Shown here: piece by piece, positions 19,063 through 28,487 of the stretch
Layout of the letters: every line of letters starts with the position of its first letter
Numbering within the stretch: the first letter of the stretch is position 1
NCBI RefSeq assembly: GCF_000142805.1
Contig: NC_013079.1
Coordinates: 930,001-994,000, forward strand
Origin: Lachancea thermotolerans CBS 6340
Lineage: Eukaryota > Ascomycota > Saccharomycetes > Saccharomycetales > Saccharomycetaceae
DNA: 64,000 bases
Direction: 5' to 3'
Notes under the pieces: generated by a model
Databases searched by the model: none
What the model was told of the DNA's origin: nothing
What the model saw: only the letters and a program-made list of their open reading frames with translations
Made by a program: the position numbers and the translations under genes

Positions 19063-20259
19063 ATGCAAGCGACGATTCCTGAGAATGAGGTATCAGTCGA
19101 CGAAGAGTACGATCTTTGGAAGTCTAATGTACCTCTCATGTATGACTTTGTGAGCGAGACCAAGTTGCTTTGGCCATCGCTTACTATCCAATGGCTGCCT
19201 AGCAACGATCGCTCCAACGAGCAGGAACTGATCCTGGGCACTCACACCTCTGGCACAGAACAAAACTATCTAAAGATCGCCTCTGTGCACTTACCAGATG
19301 AAGTTGTTTCAGATGTGAAATGCTCTGCCCCCTCTACAGATGATTCCAAGGAGAGTGGACATCAACCACAGTCAAAAATTAAAATTGTTAGAAAATTTGA
19401 ACACCGCGACGAGGTTACTAGGGCGCGGTATGCTCCGTTCAATCCCAACTTGATTGCTACAATCAGTGGCAGCGGAAAAGTGTTTCTTTATGATAGATCT
19501 AAAGACAGCGATTCGGCACTAACGGCTGAGTTCTCTTTCCACAAAGAAAACGGCTATGGGCTTAATTTTAGTGTTATATCGCCGGGAGAACTTCTTTCCT
19601 GCTCTGATGATGGCTCAATAGCTATCTGGGATGTCTGTAGTGGTAAGAACACGCCAGTAAAAGTTGACACTAGTCATAACAATATCGTCAATGAATGCAA
19701 ATGGCACGAAAAGTCACCATTTTTGTTTGGCTCTGTGTCTGATGACTCCACGCTAATTATCCATGACAAAAGGATTGACAAGCCGGTGGTGAAAATTCTT
19801 CAGTCTGAGCCTTACAATACACTGGCGTTTAGCAAGCACTCCAGCAATTTATTTGCGGCTGCAGGCACTGATTCTCAGGTCCAGCTTTACGACTTAAGGA
19901 AACCTGAAGCTCCGATTCATAGCATGTCAGGTCACCACGATTCCGTGACAAGCTTAGAATTTGCACCCCACAAAGACGGTATATTATGTTCAGGCAGCTC
20001 TGACAGAAGGGTGTTAATCTGGGACCTTTTTCAAATAGGTGCTGAGCAACAACAAGAAGACGCTGATGATGGTGTTCCTGAACTGTTGATGATGCATGCT
20101 GGCCATAAAAGCCCAGTAAATGATTTTTCTTGTAGCCCTAATATTCCATGGTTAATGGCCAGTGTCGAAGAAGAAAACGTTGTTCAAATTTGGAAAGCAT
20201 CTAAAAAACTCACAAGCCCTTATATTCCTCGAGATTACAATATCCGCTCCCTCGAGTAA
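19063..20259 (+). CDS. HAT2: Hat2, WD40 subunit of histone acetyltransferase B
   Basis: RbAp46/48-type WD40 protein that binds histone H4 and supports Hat1 acetylation of new H4 at K5/K12. The N-terminal histone-binding helix SVDEEYDLWKSNVPLMYDF is nearly identical to the S. cerevisiae protein. WD blades follow, with recognisable ends such as SDDGSIAIWD, LYDLRKPE and SDRRVLIWDL, and the family DDGVPELLMMHAGH segment. The frame opens at an ATG at 18961, which would add 34 residues with a hydrophobic stretch that the family lacks. The ATG at 19063 leaves about ten residues before SVDEEY, as in S. cerevisiae (398 residues against 401). It is convergent with PBI1, with 37 bp between stops. Confidence 0.93.
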   Translation: MQATIPENEVSVDEEYDLWKSNVPLMYDFVSETKLLWPSLTIQWLPSNDRSNEQELILGTHTSGTEQNYLKIASVHLPDEVVSDVKCSAPSTDDSKESGHQPQSKIKIVRKFEHRDEVTRARYAPFNPNLIATISGSGKVFLYDRSKDSDSALTAEFSFHKENGYGLNFSVISPGELLSCSDDGSIAIWDVCSGKNTPVKVDTSHNNIVNECKWHEKSPFLFGSVSDDSTLIIHDKRIDKPVVKILQSEPYNTLAFSKHSSNLFAAAGTDSQVQLYDLRKPEAPIHSMSGHHDSVTSLEFAPHKDGILCSGSSDRRVLIWDLFQIGAEQQQEDADDGVPELLMMHAGHKSPVNDFSCSPNIPWLMASVEEENVVQIWKASKKLTSPYIPRDYNIRSLE

Positions 20260-20296
20260 ACTATAAATCATAGCTACGTAAAAAGATGAATCCAGC

Positions 20297-21853
20297 TCAG
20301 CACACAAACTTAGGATAATTTTCGAGAAATGCTTCAAAGCTCTCGACAAAATAATTCATTTCACAATCTTCTGAGTAGTGGATTCCCAAGTTTAGCCCAC
20401 AAGTACTTGAAAAAGAGTACGAGATAGACATAAAAGTATTGTTGCATCTGCTCTTCGTAGCACAAATGTCTTCAACGACATATTGAGAGGGGTTTACGTT
20501 GCTCAAATCTATTTCAGATAAGTCGTTGATTTCAATGATTTTTGATCCCGAAGCAGCTGCGTAAAATTTGGCTTCCTGTTCCATTTTCATCATGTCCATG
20601 TCCTTGAATTTTCCAGTCTCTAGGTCTTGGAGAGCCTTTTTCAACTCATTAGACACATGCGTAACAGTTCTTTCAAATAAAGATTCGGGGTCTGCTTGGT
20701 CTGCATTAGTTTGGTTAGCGTCGCTTAGTGTCATTCCTTCTAGAAGCTCTGGATTTGATACATAGCTACCAGCTGAACAGTTGCTATTTCTACCTGCTGT
20801 TCCCAATGGGCATTCAATTAAAACATTCCTATGATAAATTCCGAGAGGAGATGACCATGGTATTAAGTCGCGAAGGTTTATTGGTAGAGAGAAGGTAATT
20901 TTGTCCTCTGACGAGTCCAGTACTGGCTGAAGGCAGAACAATGTGGCAGATATAATGAAGGTTTTCATTGAAATCTTATGGTCGTTGAGAATACCTTTTA
21001 GTATCTTGAATCTTGGAGTGCTTATAGTCCCGAATACAACAGTCCCACAAAGATGATTGGGGTAGTTCAAAGGCTCAGGCGTGCCAGAATGCTGCTCAGT
21101 CGAGTGCTCTATTCTTCCAGATTCAATGAAGCGTAGCGGCTTCTTGATAGCCAAATTATAAAGGCTTCTCAGGATCGCCTGCGATTGAGAGTAAAACGCA
21201 TCTGTAATTGAAGAAGCAGCTTGAGGTTCTTGTTTTTGGAAAAGAGCTCTAGGCAGGGTTGGCAAAATTTTCCCGCCCTTGAAAACAGGTCTTGGGCTGG
21301 TACAACTTTCGCTCAACGAATTAAGAGCTTGTAGGAACAGTTTATGGAAGTTCGCGGCAGCAAATGTGTCAAACAATACATCATGGCCATGAAAAACAAC
21401 CATCGTGCCGTCGATTACAAATAACTGCCATAATGGCTGCTTTTGACCCAAAGTGAAATGACATTTGTCGAATATATGACGGAGTAGGTAGGGCGGGACG
21501 CCGTTGTAGCAATTTACCTGCTCGTCAGCGTAACAATCAAATTCAATCTTGCGCACTACATCTTCAAAATCTATTTTGTCAACAGGTTCAAATTCCAAGT
21601 TTCTTGAAACTGCACAACGGAGCTCGGCGTGCTCTTTAATGACTTTTAATAATGCTTTCCAAATCATGGAGTCACTTAATCTTTGATTCATATCTGAACG
21701 GAGAGTTTCATTGTCACTCAAGTCTTTATTTGGAAAGTTCTTGTAGTATGTTGCAGAAAACAGGACGCCGTTCTTCACGCCAGTCGCCGTTTCGCATAAT
21801 ATTGTTTTCTCAGTTGGTGTAAGATTTCTGTAGACTCTCAAAACTGATGACAT
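20297..21853 (-). CDS. PBI1: Pbi1-like protein, condensation/acetyltransferase-fold relative
   Basis: Equivalent to S. cerevisiae YPL272C (PBI1), a protein of unknown function. The call rests on length (518 here, 517 recalled for S. cerevisiae) and on synteny: PBI1, ATP15 and MDL2 are near neighbours in S. cerevisiae, and here only POL5 is interposed. The overall layout resembles alcohol acetyltransferase/condensation-fold proteins. Where the HxxxD motif would sit the sequence reads HGHDVLFD, which does not give a clean HxxxD spacing, so catalysis by that mechanism is doubtful. A LPINLRDLIPW segment and a C-terminal GLNLGIHYSED segment fit the fold's second half. No signal peptide or membrane segment is obvious. 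Start is ATG. Confidence 0.72.
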   Translation of the reverse strand: MSSVLRVYRNLTPTEKTILCETATGVKNGVLFSATYYKNFPNKDLSDNETLRSDMNQRLSDSMIWKALLKVIKEHAELRCAVSRNLEFEPVDKIDFEDVVRKIEFDCYADEQVNCYNGVPPYLLRHIFDKCHFTLGQKQPLWQLFVIDGTMVVFHGHDVLFDTFAAANFHKLFLQALNSLSESCTSPRPVFKGGKILPTLPRALFQKQEPQAASSITDAFYSQSQAILRSLYNLAIKKPLRFIESGRIEHSTEQHSGTPEPLNYPNHLCGTVVFGTISTPRFKILKGILNDHKISMKTFIISATLFCLQPVLDSSEDKITFSLPINLRDLIPWSSPLGIYHRNVLIECPLGTAGRNSNCSAGSYVSNPELLEGMTLSDANQTNADQADPESLFERTVTHVSNELKKALQDLETGKFKDMDMMKMEQEAKFYAAASGSKIIEINDLSEIDLSNVNPSQYVVEDICATKSRCNNTFMSISYSFSSTCGLNLGIHYSEDCEMNYFVESFEAFLENYPKFVC

Positions 21854-22162
21854 TGTATCCTATTGATTAAATATTTGGTTTCGGTTTTAGTATTATTGGC
21901 GAGTTGGAAGGATGAGGATAGTGTGTTTGCGACTTATACTGTTTTTCTGAAAGCTGTCCGTTCGTTTAATTCTCTCTTCTTATTAAGTTACTCCACTGGC
22001 TAACGACATTACTACTAGCATGAAGTTGTCGTTTAGCAAATATTTCGTTTAAGCACATCCCCACAAAAGTCAAGTTGTATTTTCAGCATAGCCACACCAA
22101 CTCTGGGAGGACCTTGTAGAGCTAGTAGCGGGGCTGAGTTCGTACAGCATTTCAAGCAACAA
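21854..22162. other. intergenic region PBI1-POL5
   Basis: 309 bp between two minus-strand genes, holding the PBI1 promoter and POL5 3' end. No further feature seen. Confidence 0.5.
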
Positions 22163-25100
22163 TCAATCGGAATTCTGCTGCTTTTTTATTGAAAGCCAAT
22201 TTAGGAATTCTATAAACAAATTGGCAGAAAACTTCCCGCCGACAAACCACTCGTTTAGGGTTTTATGGTAAACTTCAGTTAACGTAAAGTATGTTTCGGG
22301 GCGAGGGGACCTATGCACGAATAGCTTGGCGAGGAACATTGAAGCAGTGGAGCATGCAGAGAAATATAGGTTCTGGAACTGTCCACATTTCTTGAGTAGC
22401 ATAGCTTCATGCACAGACTTCAAACTGTTCTCGAAAAGATTCTCCTCAAGACCATCAAGTGAAGTATCCGTGGTGATTTTCAACTTGCATATTTTATTTT
22501 TGAGAAGCTTGGTAACTTTTTCAGCCAAGGGCTTATCCAAAGTGGTACGAACACAACTTATCAGCGGCAAGATAATACTGATTATCTTGCTGGTTACCGA
22601 CTTTTCTGGCCGACCTCCTTGTTTCAGCTCACTTTCAGCCCAACGAACAAAAATCTCCAGCATGTCAACAACTCTGTGTTTAAAAGCAATGACGTTTTCT
22701 CTTGACTCTTTGACCTCTTGTTTTCTCTTATTTCCTGTTGGAATCTTTGATAGGGCCTCTTTCCTACGCTTGAAAATCTCAGATAGCTGGCCATCAAGCT
22801 CCATCATTTTTTCATCATCCAGATCCTCGTCGCTTATTTCTTCATCCTCAGTGTCTTCTAGGTCCTCAAAATGGACTTCACCATTGTCATTCACGATAGA
22901 CTCTGGAAGGTTCAGAGCTTTAACTAGGGCGCTAGTTGCCTCTTTATCAATCTGTTCTGTATCTTCACCATCCTGGTCATCAGAATCTGGGCCACTCTCT
23001 TCCTCTTCAGTGTTATCCCCCGAAGCTCCCTCTTCTGCAAATAGCTCATCTGATATCTCTTCCTCATCGGAACCGCCCTCATCATCGCCCTCAAAAAGCT
23101 TTGAAAACCCCTCTTTATTCTCTCGCGCTGGCAAAATCTCTAATAAAACCGCAATATCATCTTGAGATGCTTCGCCAACAAATAGCTCCCAAACAAGTAA
23201 ACTGGCCTTCCTTAAAAGTGCCTTTTTCTGCGCGGCAAGAGAAAGCAGAATTTCAATAAATCCTGCATAAGAGCCGCTCTTGTTTTCTTCGAGCGTTTGG
23301 TGGAAGCTGTTGAGATCCTGCAATACTGGAATGGAATCGGTTTCACCTGAGTAAGCTTGTAAAATGTTCACAGAAAATATCAATTGAAAACCACGGGCCT
23401 GCATCTGCTTGCCACCTTTTTCAGCCTCACTACAGATGGTTTTGAAGGTTTTAATCGAGCTGTTTAAAATCTCAGTCAGCTCTTCATCCATCGGATTAAG
23501 AAGCTTATTTTTTTTGAGCTTAGACATTAGAATCTCGACAGTGAAGCGTGGCCAACATACTTTTTCGGACTTATAGTCTGCGGATATAAGGTCCGCAAGG
23601 ATTGAATATAGTCGTTCAACCGCAAGTTTGCTGACGGTGAATGTTTCATCGCCAACTTCAGGCTGTCTGTCATTTTCATCAAGTTCGAAAAACCCTTGCT
23701 GAACGAGGGAATCTAATAATGGTGCTAACCATACTTTGTCCGCGGCAGATTTATGCGCGCGAACAAGGTGCAGCATTGCGTCCAATAGAAACCTCACCCG
23801 CGAATGATCTCTTAGACTTGTAAATAAATGATTTGTTAGAACTTCACCCAAAAGTGTGAGTTGCTGGTCAGTCAGCGACTTGCCTGACAAAAGAAGATTT
23901 AGGGTTTTTGACTTTGTTAATTGGTCGAAGCTTATTGACCCATGTTCTTTCAAAGCGAGAGTTTCAAAGGAAGGAGCTGTCTTTTCAGGTTGGTTTTTGC
24001 ACACATCAACAATGGTGGTCAAAACTCTTTGAGAAACCTTATGCAAATTCCTTTCAGAGCTCCCGCATTGGTTGATTAGGCACCTTGTCAGGTTTTTGGA
24101 AAGTAAGGTGTGCGTGTAGCTGACAGGAGCCAGACTAAAAGCTTTCTCGAACACTAGGAAACCTAGGTATTTTCTCTCGCTGGATGATTTTTCGTTGAAG
24201 AAGGATTCATCGACAACAGACTTCCAAAACTCAGGAAACTTGATCTGCTGGTGCCTTTCTTCGGAGCTTTTCTTTCTCTTTTTCTTCGCGGGTTCGCTAG
24301 CTTTGTCTTCATATTCACCTCCTTCAAAGAAGCTTGTTAAGATGATATCCCAAACAAAGTGAAGGCGCGGCATCCAAATGCCCTTCTGTTTTACCGACAG
24401 GTCCTCACTTGAATTTATCTCTTTGAGCGCGTTCGCGATAGCAGGTAGATTGCCCTTCGACAATGGATCATTGTTCTTCCAAGGTGAGTTTAACTTTAGA
24501 TCTTCTAGCAATCCTTTCTTGCGTAGTGCGCCCGTTGTAATGAAGGACTTGTGGAAAAGATATAGGTAAACAGCGAGGCCCTCGCTTGTCTGCGTAAGGC
24601 CTCTGGAGTCCAAAAGTGTTAATAAGGCTTTGAGCGGCTTCTGGGAACCCATAACAGGCGAAAGCTTCTCGATGGCTTGGTAAAGCGTGAACATCGAGGA
24701 TTCTCGGATCCAAGTTTTGGCTAGTGCAACATCAATCAGCGTACCTACGTAGGTGAGCATGAACTCGAGGTTAATTTCATCCTCTGCCTTGAAAACCTGT
24801 GAAAAGAGGGGCTCGTTGAGCAAAACTTGCAAGCCAAAAAGCTTCCCAAATAAAATCCCCCTTTCCTCTTTTCCGTTTTTGATGTTTTCCCGAGACAACG
24901 TCGAGAGGAGCAAACGCAGGTACTCGTCTGCATGCGCAAGCACGCTCTTTTCAAGCGCGGACGCTACAACCTCTGTGAGGCACAGACAGTAACCGAGACG
25001 TGCACCATTTCTGCTGGAAGAAAGGCCCTTTATCAATCTGTTCAGAACGTACTCCCACTCGCGAGACTCCTTTTCAACTTTTGACAGCTGCGTCACCAAG

Positions 25101-25183
25101 CCAATTATCGCTTGGAGACGTTCCTCAGACAAGTCTGACGCGAGCTTGTAAAACAGATCCCGGTCTACTTCAGCGGCGACCAT
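22163..25183 (-). CDS. POL5: Pol5, nucleolar rRNA-synthesis protein (Mybbp1a family)
   Basis: Large nucleolar HEAT-like protein of the Pol5/Mybbp1a family, needed for rRNA production and late ribosomal subunit maturation. It is called DNA polymerase phi but is not thought to act in DNA replication. It starts MVAAEVDRDLFYKLAS, then has helical repeats with the RNGARLGYCLCLTEV motif near residue 55-70, a KKKRKKSSEE basic stretch near 300, and an acidic Asp/Glu/Ser region about residues 700-785 typical of the family. The C-terminal part is helical. Its length, 1006, matches S. cerevisiae (1022). A PAC element lies about 90 bp upstream. A long Ser-rich frame on the opposite strand across the acidic region is a shadow. 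Confidence 0.95.
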   Translation of the reverse strand: MVAAEVDRDLFYKLASDLSEERLQAIIGLVTQLSKVEKESREWEYVLNRLIKGLSSSRNGARLGYCLCLTEVVASALEKSVLAHADEYLRLLLSTLSRENIKNGKEERGILFGKLFGLQVLLNEPLFSQVFKAEDEINLEFMLTYVGTLIDVALAKTWIRESSMFTLYQAIEKLSPVMGSQKPLKALLTLLDSRGLTQTSEGLAVYLYLFHKSFITTGALRKKGLLEDLKLNSPWKNNDPLSKGNLPAIANALKEINSSEDLSVKQKGIWMPRLHFVWDIILTSFFEGGEYEDKASEPAKKKRKKSSEERHQQIKFPEFWKSVVDESFFNEKSSSERKYLGFLVFEKAFSLAPVSYTHTLLSKNLTRCLINQCGSSERNLHKVSQRVLTTIVDVCKNQPEKTAPSFETLALKEHGSISFDQLTKSKTLNLLLSGKSLTDQQLTLLGEVLTNHLFTSLRDHSRVRFLLDAMLHLVRAHKSAADKVWLAPLLDSLVQQGFFELDENDRQPEVGDETFTVSKLAVERLYSILADLISADYKSEKVCWPRFTVEILMSKLKKNKLLNPMDEELTEILNSSIKTFKTICSEAEKGGKQMQARGFQLIFSVNILQAYSGETDSIPVLQDLNSFHQTLEENKSGSYAGFIEILLSLAAQKKALLRKASLLVWELFVGEASQDDIAVLLEILPARENKEGFSKLFEGDDEGGSDEEEISDELFAEEGASGDNTEEEESGPDSDDQDGEDTEQIDKEATSALVKALNLPESIVNDNGEVHFEDLEDTEDEEISDEDLDDEKMMELDGQLSEIFKRRKEALSKIPTGNKRKQEVKESRENVIAFKHRVVDMLEIFVRWAESELKQGGRPEKSVTSKIISIILPLISCVRTTLDKPLAEKVTKLLKNKICKLKITTDTSLDGLEENLFENSLKSVHEAMLLKKCGQFQNLYFSACSTASMFLAKLFVHRSPRPETYFTLTEVYHKTLNEWFVGGKFSANLFIEFLNWLSIKKQQNSD

Positions 25184-25271
25184 CTTTATAAATGCTAGGC
25201 CTCTATCGTGGTCTTTATCACGACAATGCTTGTTGCGCGGAGCTGTTACACGAATTCGCTAGCTTCACCGA

Positions 25272-25277
25272 GATGAG
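25272..25277 (-). promoter_or_regulatory. PAC core upstream of POL5
   Basis: GATGAG in the context AGATGAGCTT lies about 90 bp upstream of POL5, a nucleolar gene that belongs to the ribosome-biogenesis regulon. No clear RRPE accompanies it. Confidence 0.5.
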
Positions 25278-25372
25278 CTTACCTCTGCTGTGCTGAAGAA
25301 AACGTTATTTTCGTATCGAATTACTCGAATTTTGAGACATAATTAGCTCCTGTTACCCTGCCCCAAAATGAT

Positions 25373-25377
25373 CCAAT
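25373..25377 (+). promoter_or_regulatory. CCAAT (Hap2/3/4/5-type) site upstream of ATP15
   Basis: CCAATCA lies about 125 bp upstream of the ATP15 ATG, matching the core of the Hap complex site that activates respiratory genes. The 317-bp gap 25184-25500 otherwise holds only the divergent promoters of POL5 and ATP15. Confidence 0.4.
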
Positions 25378-25500
25378 CAAACCCTCATTCTCTCTCCTAG
25401 AGCACGAAAAATTAGGAGAGAGCAGGGCAGGTCAGAAATATATACAGTCATCCTATATCATAAACTGAAGTCCAACAACTGAAAGTTCGAAGTATCGAAA

Positions 25501-25689
25501 ATGTCTGCTTGGAGAAAGGCTGGATTGACCTACAACAATTACATGGCTATTGCCGCCCAGACTGTGCGTTCGGCGCTGAAAAATGACCTCCAGACTGCGC
25601 AGGTACTGGGTAGGTCAAAGACGGAAGCTAGATTCATAAAATACGAGAAAGGCACCCCTGTCGCCGAGGCTCAGCCCTTAAAGAACTAG
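25501..25689 (+). CDS. ATP15: F1 ATP synthase epsilon subunit
   Basis: Small subunit of the mitochondrial F1 central stalk. The 62 residues begin MSAWRKAGLTYNNY, as in S. cerevisiae Atp15 (62 residues), and continue with AAQTVRSALK and the family FIKYEKG segment near the C-terminus. No cleaved presequence is expected. It is divergent from POL5 and upstream of MDL2; ATP15-MDL2 is the S. cerevisiae order. Confidence 0.95.
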   Translation: MSAWRKAGLTYNNYMAIAAQTVRSALKNDLQTAQVLGRSKTEARFIKYEKGTPVAEAQPLKN

Positions 25690-26010
25690 AGGGACTCGCG
25701 GTGTAGTATGGGCTGAGGGACACATCCGATGATCGCTGGTTAGAGACCTTGATGCTCTTCGTAGCCTGTATACAAAGAAAGTTTAAACAGTTTAGAGTTT
25801 ATATTCACGCTTATATGGCAAGTTAGATTGACGCCAGAAGTGCAGGGTGCGAGGGGCAAGACATATATGGCTTGTTTTTAACTTGTGGTTTGTACTAAGG
25901 CCTCGTGCTTTTTTTTTTTGAACTAAATGAGTTATGACATATCGTCACATTCATCGCCTATCCACTGACTAAAGCGCTGTCTCGGGCCACAGCGATCAAA
26001 AGTGCTTACA
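25690..26010. other. MDL2 promoter region
   Basis: Intergenic, with a T-rich tract of 13 T at about 25908-25920, a common nucleosome-depleting element in yeast promoters. No gene found. Confidence 0.5.
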
Positions 26011-28233
26011 ATGCTGCTGGCAAGATTTTCACGCCAACAAGGCGGTGCAAGGTTACCTTTGGGAGTGCAACTTCTGAGCTGGCGGCGTGGACTCTCAGGC
26101 GTCCAAGCGTTCATTCATTTGTCTCCAGCACGATACCATGGTGCGACTCACAGGCCTTTAGGGTTGCTACAGAGACCCACACAACTCGATCTTCGGAATC
26201 CAGTATCCTCTTCCTTCATCCGTTATCACTCTCAGAACTCTCCCAACTCTTCCACACCATCTTCATCCAATGACTCAGGTGGAAAAGCTAACAATGAATC
26301 GACTGAAGAGAAGAGTAAAACCAACTACAGGGAGATACTAAGACTCATTAGATTAGCACGTCACGATTGGAAGCTGCTATCAGTTGCCATTGGGCTTTTA
26401 ACCATCAGCTCAACGGTTGGGATGACCATTCCGAAAGTAATTGGTATAGTTTTGGATGCTGTTAAAAATGCTTCTGGGGGCTTTTCGGGGCCAATGACGT
26501 TAGAAGATTTGCCTCCAATCATATATGGCCTTGGGATGTTTGACTTTCTCGCTATTTTTGCAGGGATCTTAGTGTTTGGTACTATTGCAAATTTTGGAAG
26601 AATTGTTCTACTAAGGGTACTAGGTGAGAAACTTGTCGCTAGGTTGCGCTCCAATGTAATAAAGAAAATCATACACCAGGACGCGGAATTCTTTGATAGA
26701 AATAAAGTCGGGGATTTAATCTCTCGTCTAAGTTCTGACGCATATGTCGTGTCACGCTCGATGACCCAGAACGTATCTGACGGGTTCAAAGCTATAATCT
26801 GTGGCGGTGTTGGAATTGGTATGATGATAAATATTTCTGCCTCTCTCACATCCGCGCTGTTCCTCTTTGCTCCACCATTGCTAGTTGGAGCTCTAATCTA
26901 CGGTAAGAAAATCAGGATGATATCAAGAGAACTTCAGGAGTCGACTGGTAACCTTACAAAAGTTTCTGAGGAGCAGCTTAGCGGAGTTAAGACTATCCAA
27001 GCATTCGTTGCTGAAGGCAAAGAGCTTCATCGTTACAATAATGCCATTAGAAAAGTGTTTTCATTCGGAAAAAAAGAGGCTTTGACGAATGCTACATTCT
27101 TCAGCTCCACTGGTATTCTGGGAGATCTGAGCTTTTTGATTGTTCTGGCGTATGGTTCACATTTGGTTTTACAAGGCGGCTTGTCAGTCGGTGATCTTAC
27201 TGCGTTTATGCTTTACACAGAGTACACTGGGTCCGCTGTGTTTGGCTTATCGAACTTCTACTCTGAGCTTATGAAAGGGGCGGGTGCTGCATCAAGGCTT
27301 TTCGAGATGACGGATCACACTTCTCAAATCAAGCCTAGTAGCGGAAAACCGTATGTTCCAAGTTGGGGGGAAATTAAGTTTGAAGATGTTTCCTTCAGTT
27401 ATCCAACTAGGCCTGGAAACCAGATTTTCAACAAACTAAATTTCACAATAGAACCTGGCTCCAATGTGTGTGTTGTGGGTCCCTCTGGAAGGGGAAAGTC
27501 GACAATAGCTTCTTTGTTGCTCAGGTATTACGACCCAAATAGCGGTCGCATAATGATTGATGGGCAAAACATCTCAAAATTGAGCTGTAAATCTTTAAGG
27601 CGCCATTTAGGTGTTGTTCAGCAAGAGCCTATGTTGATGTCAGGTAGTATAAGATACAACCTAACTTATGGTATGAATTCTGAGGTGACAATGGATGAAA
27701 TAAGGTCTGTCGCAAAAAAGTGTTTTTGCCACGGATTTATCACCAAGTTTCCAGAGGGCTATGAAACTGTGATAGGCCCAAGGGGTGCGTCGCTAAGCGG
27801 TGGCCAAAAACAGCGGATAGCGATAGCTCGAGCGCTAATAAAAAAACCAAAAATCTTGATTCTAGACGAAGCAACATCTGCCCTAGATGTTGAAAGTGAA
27901 GGAGCTATTAATTATACCCTGGGAAGACTTATGAGAAGCCGCGAGTTGACTATTATAAGTATAGCACACCGTTTAAGCACAATCAGAAGGTCCGAAAACG
28001 TTATTGTGCTAGGAAACGACGGGTCTGTTGTTGAAATGGGTAAATTTAAGGAGCTTTACGCGAATGACCAGAGTGAGCTTTTTAAGCTACTAAATGATAA
28101 GAAACCGACCCAGCTACAGTCACAAAGTCGAAACTCAGTCGAAACGAAAGAAAATGAAGTGGATGATCAAGTGTTGGAGCAGGTTGCCAATGACTTCAAC
28201 TTGGACCAGAAGTCTTCCAAGCTTACTCCATGA
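26011..28233 (+). CDS. MDL2: Mdl2, mitochondrial ABC transporter (half transporter)
   Basis: Inner-membrane half-size ABC exporter related to Mdl1 and TAP. The N-terminal 80 residues are Arg/Ser/His-rich, a mitochondrial presequence. A transmembrane domain spans about 115-420 with the coupling segment RQ..DAEFFDRNKVGDL typical of B-subfamily exporters. In the nucleotide-binding domain are Walker A GPSGRGKST (about 490-498), Q-loop VVQQEPM, signature LSGGQKQR (about 594-601), Walker B ILILDEATSALD and the H-loop AHRLST. The longest frame starts at a GTG; the first ATG at 26011 gives 740 residues against 773. Position next to ATP15 supports MDL2 rather than MDL1. Confidence 0.92.
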   Translation: MLLARFSRQQGGARLPLGVQLLSWRRGLSGVQAFIHLSPARYHGATHRPLGLLQRPTQLDLRNPVSSSFIRYHSQNSPNSSTPSSSNDSGGKANNESTEEKSKTNYREILRLIRLARHDWKLLSVAIGLLTISSTVGMTIPKVIGIVLDAVKNASGGFSGPMTLEDLPPIIYGLGMFDFLAIFAGILVFGTIANFGRIVLLRVLGEKLVARLRSNVIKKIIHQDAEFFDRNKVGDLISRLSSDAYVVSRSMTQNVSDGFKAIICGGVGIGMMINISASLTSALFLFAPPLLVGALIYGKKIRMISRELQESTGNLTKVSEEQLSGVKTIQAFVAEGKELHRYNNAIRKVFSFGKKEALTNATFFSSTGILGDLSFLIVLAYGSHLVLQGGLSVGDLTAFMLYTEYTGSAVFGLSNFYSELMKGAGAASRLFEMTDHTSQIKPSSGKPYVPSWGEIKFEDVSFSYPTRPGNQIFNKLNFTIEPGSNVCVVGPSGRGKSTIASLLLRYYDPNSGRIMIDGQNISKLSCKSLRRHLGVVQQEPMLMSGSIRYNLTYGMNSEVTMDEIRSVAKKCFCHGFITKFPEGYETVIGPRGASLSGGQKQRIAIARALIKKPKILILDEATSALDVESEGAINYTLGRLMRSRELTIISIAHRLSTIRRSENVIVLGNDGSVVEMGKFKELYANDQSELFKLLNDKKPTQLQSQSRNSVETKENEVDDQVLEQVANDFNLDQKSSKLTP

Positions 28234-28487
28234 TCACTGTAAAGTTCTATACTGATAAAAAAAGCTCAATCGTTTTTAACAAAAGCAGATCTTAGAAGAT
28301 TTCTTTATCACAGGTACCTTGTATATACAAAATGACATCCATAGTATTCGATTACATTTATTTAATATTCTAAAATATTTATACTTTTAAACGTCCCTCA
28401 CCAAACTACAGTTTAACTCTAGCCAAACTAAGTCTTCGAGACTGCATAAGAAAACCGGCAAACATAGCCCTCTCTCATGGACCTAAT

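Noticed and set aside
22326-23165. 279-codon Ser-rich open frame antisense to POL5
   Set aside because: It mirrors the Asp/Glu-rich POL5 acidic region (GAT/GAA read as ATC/TTC/TCT). POL5 is clearly the real gene.
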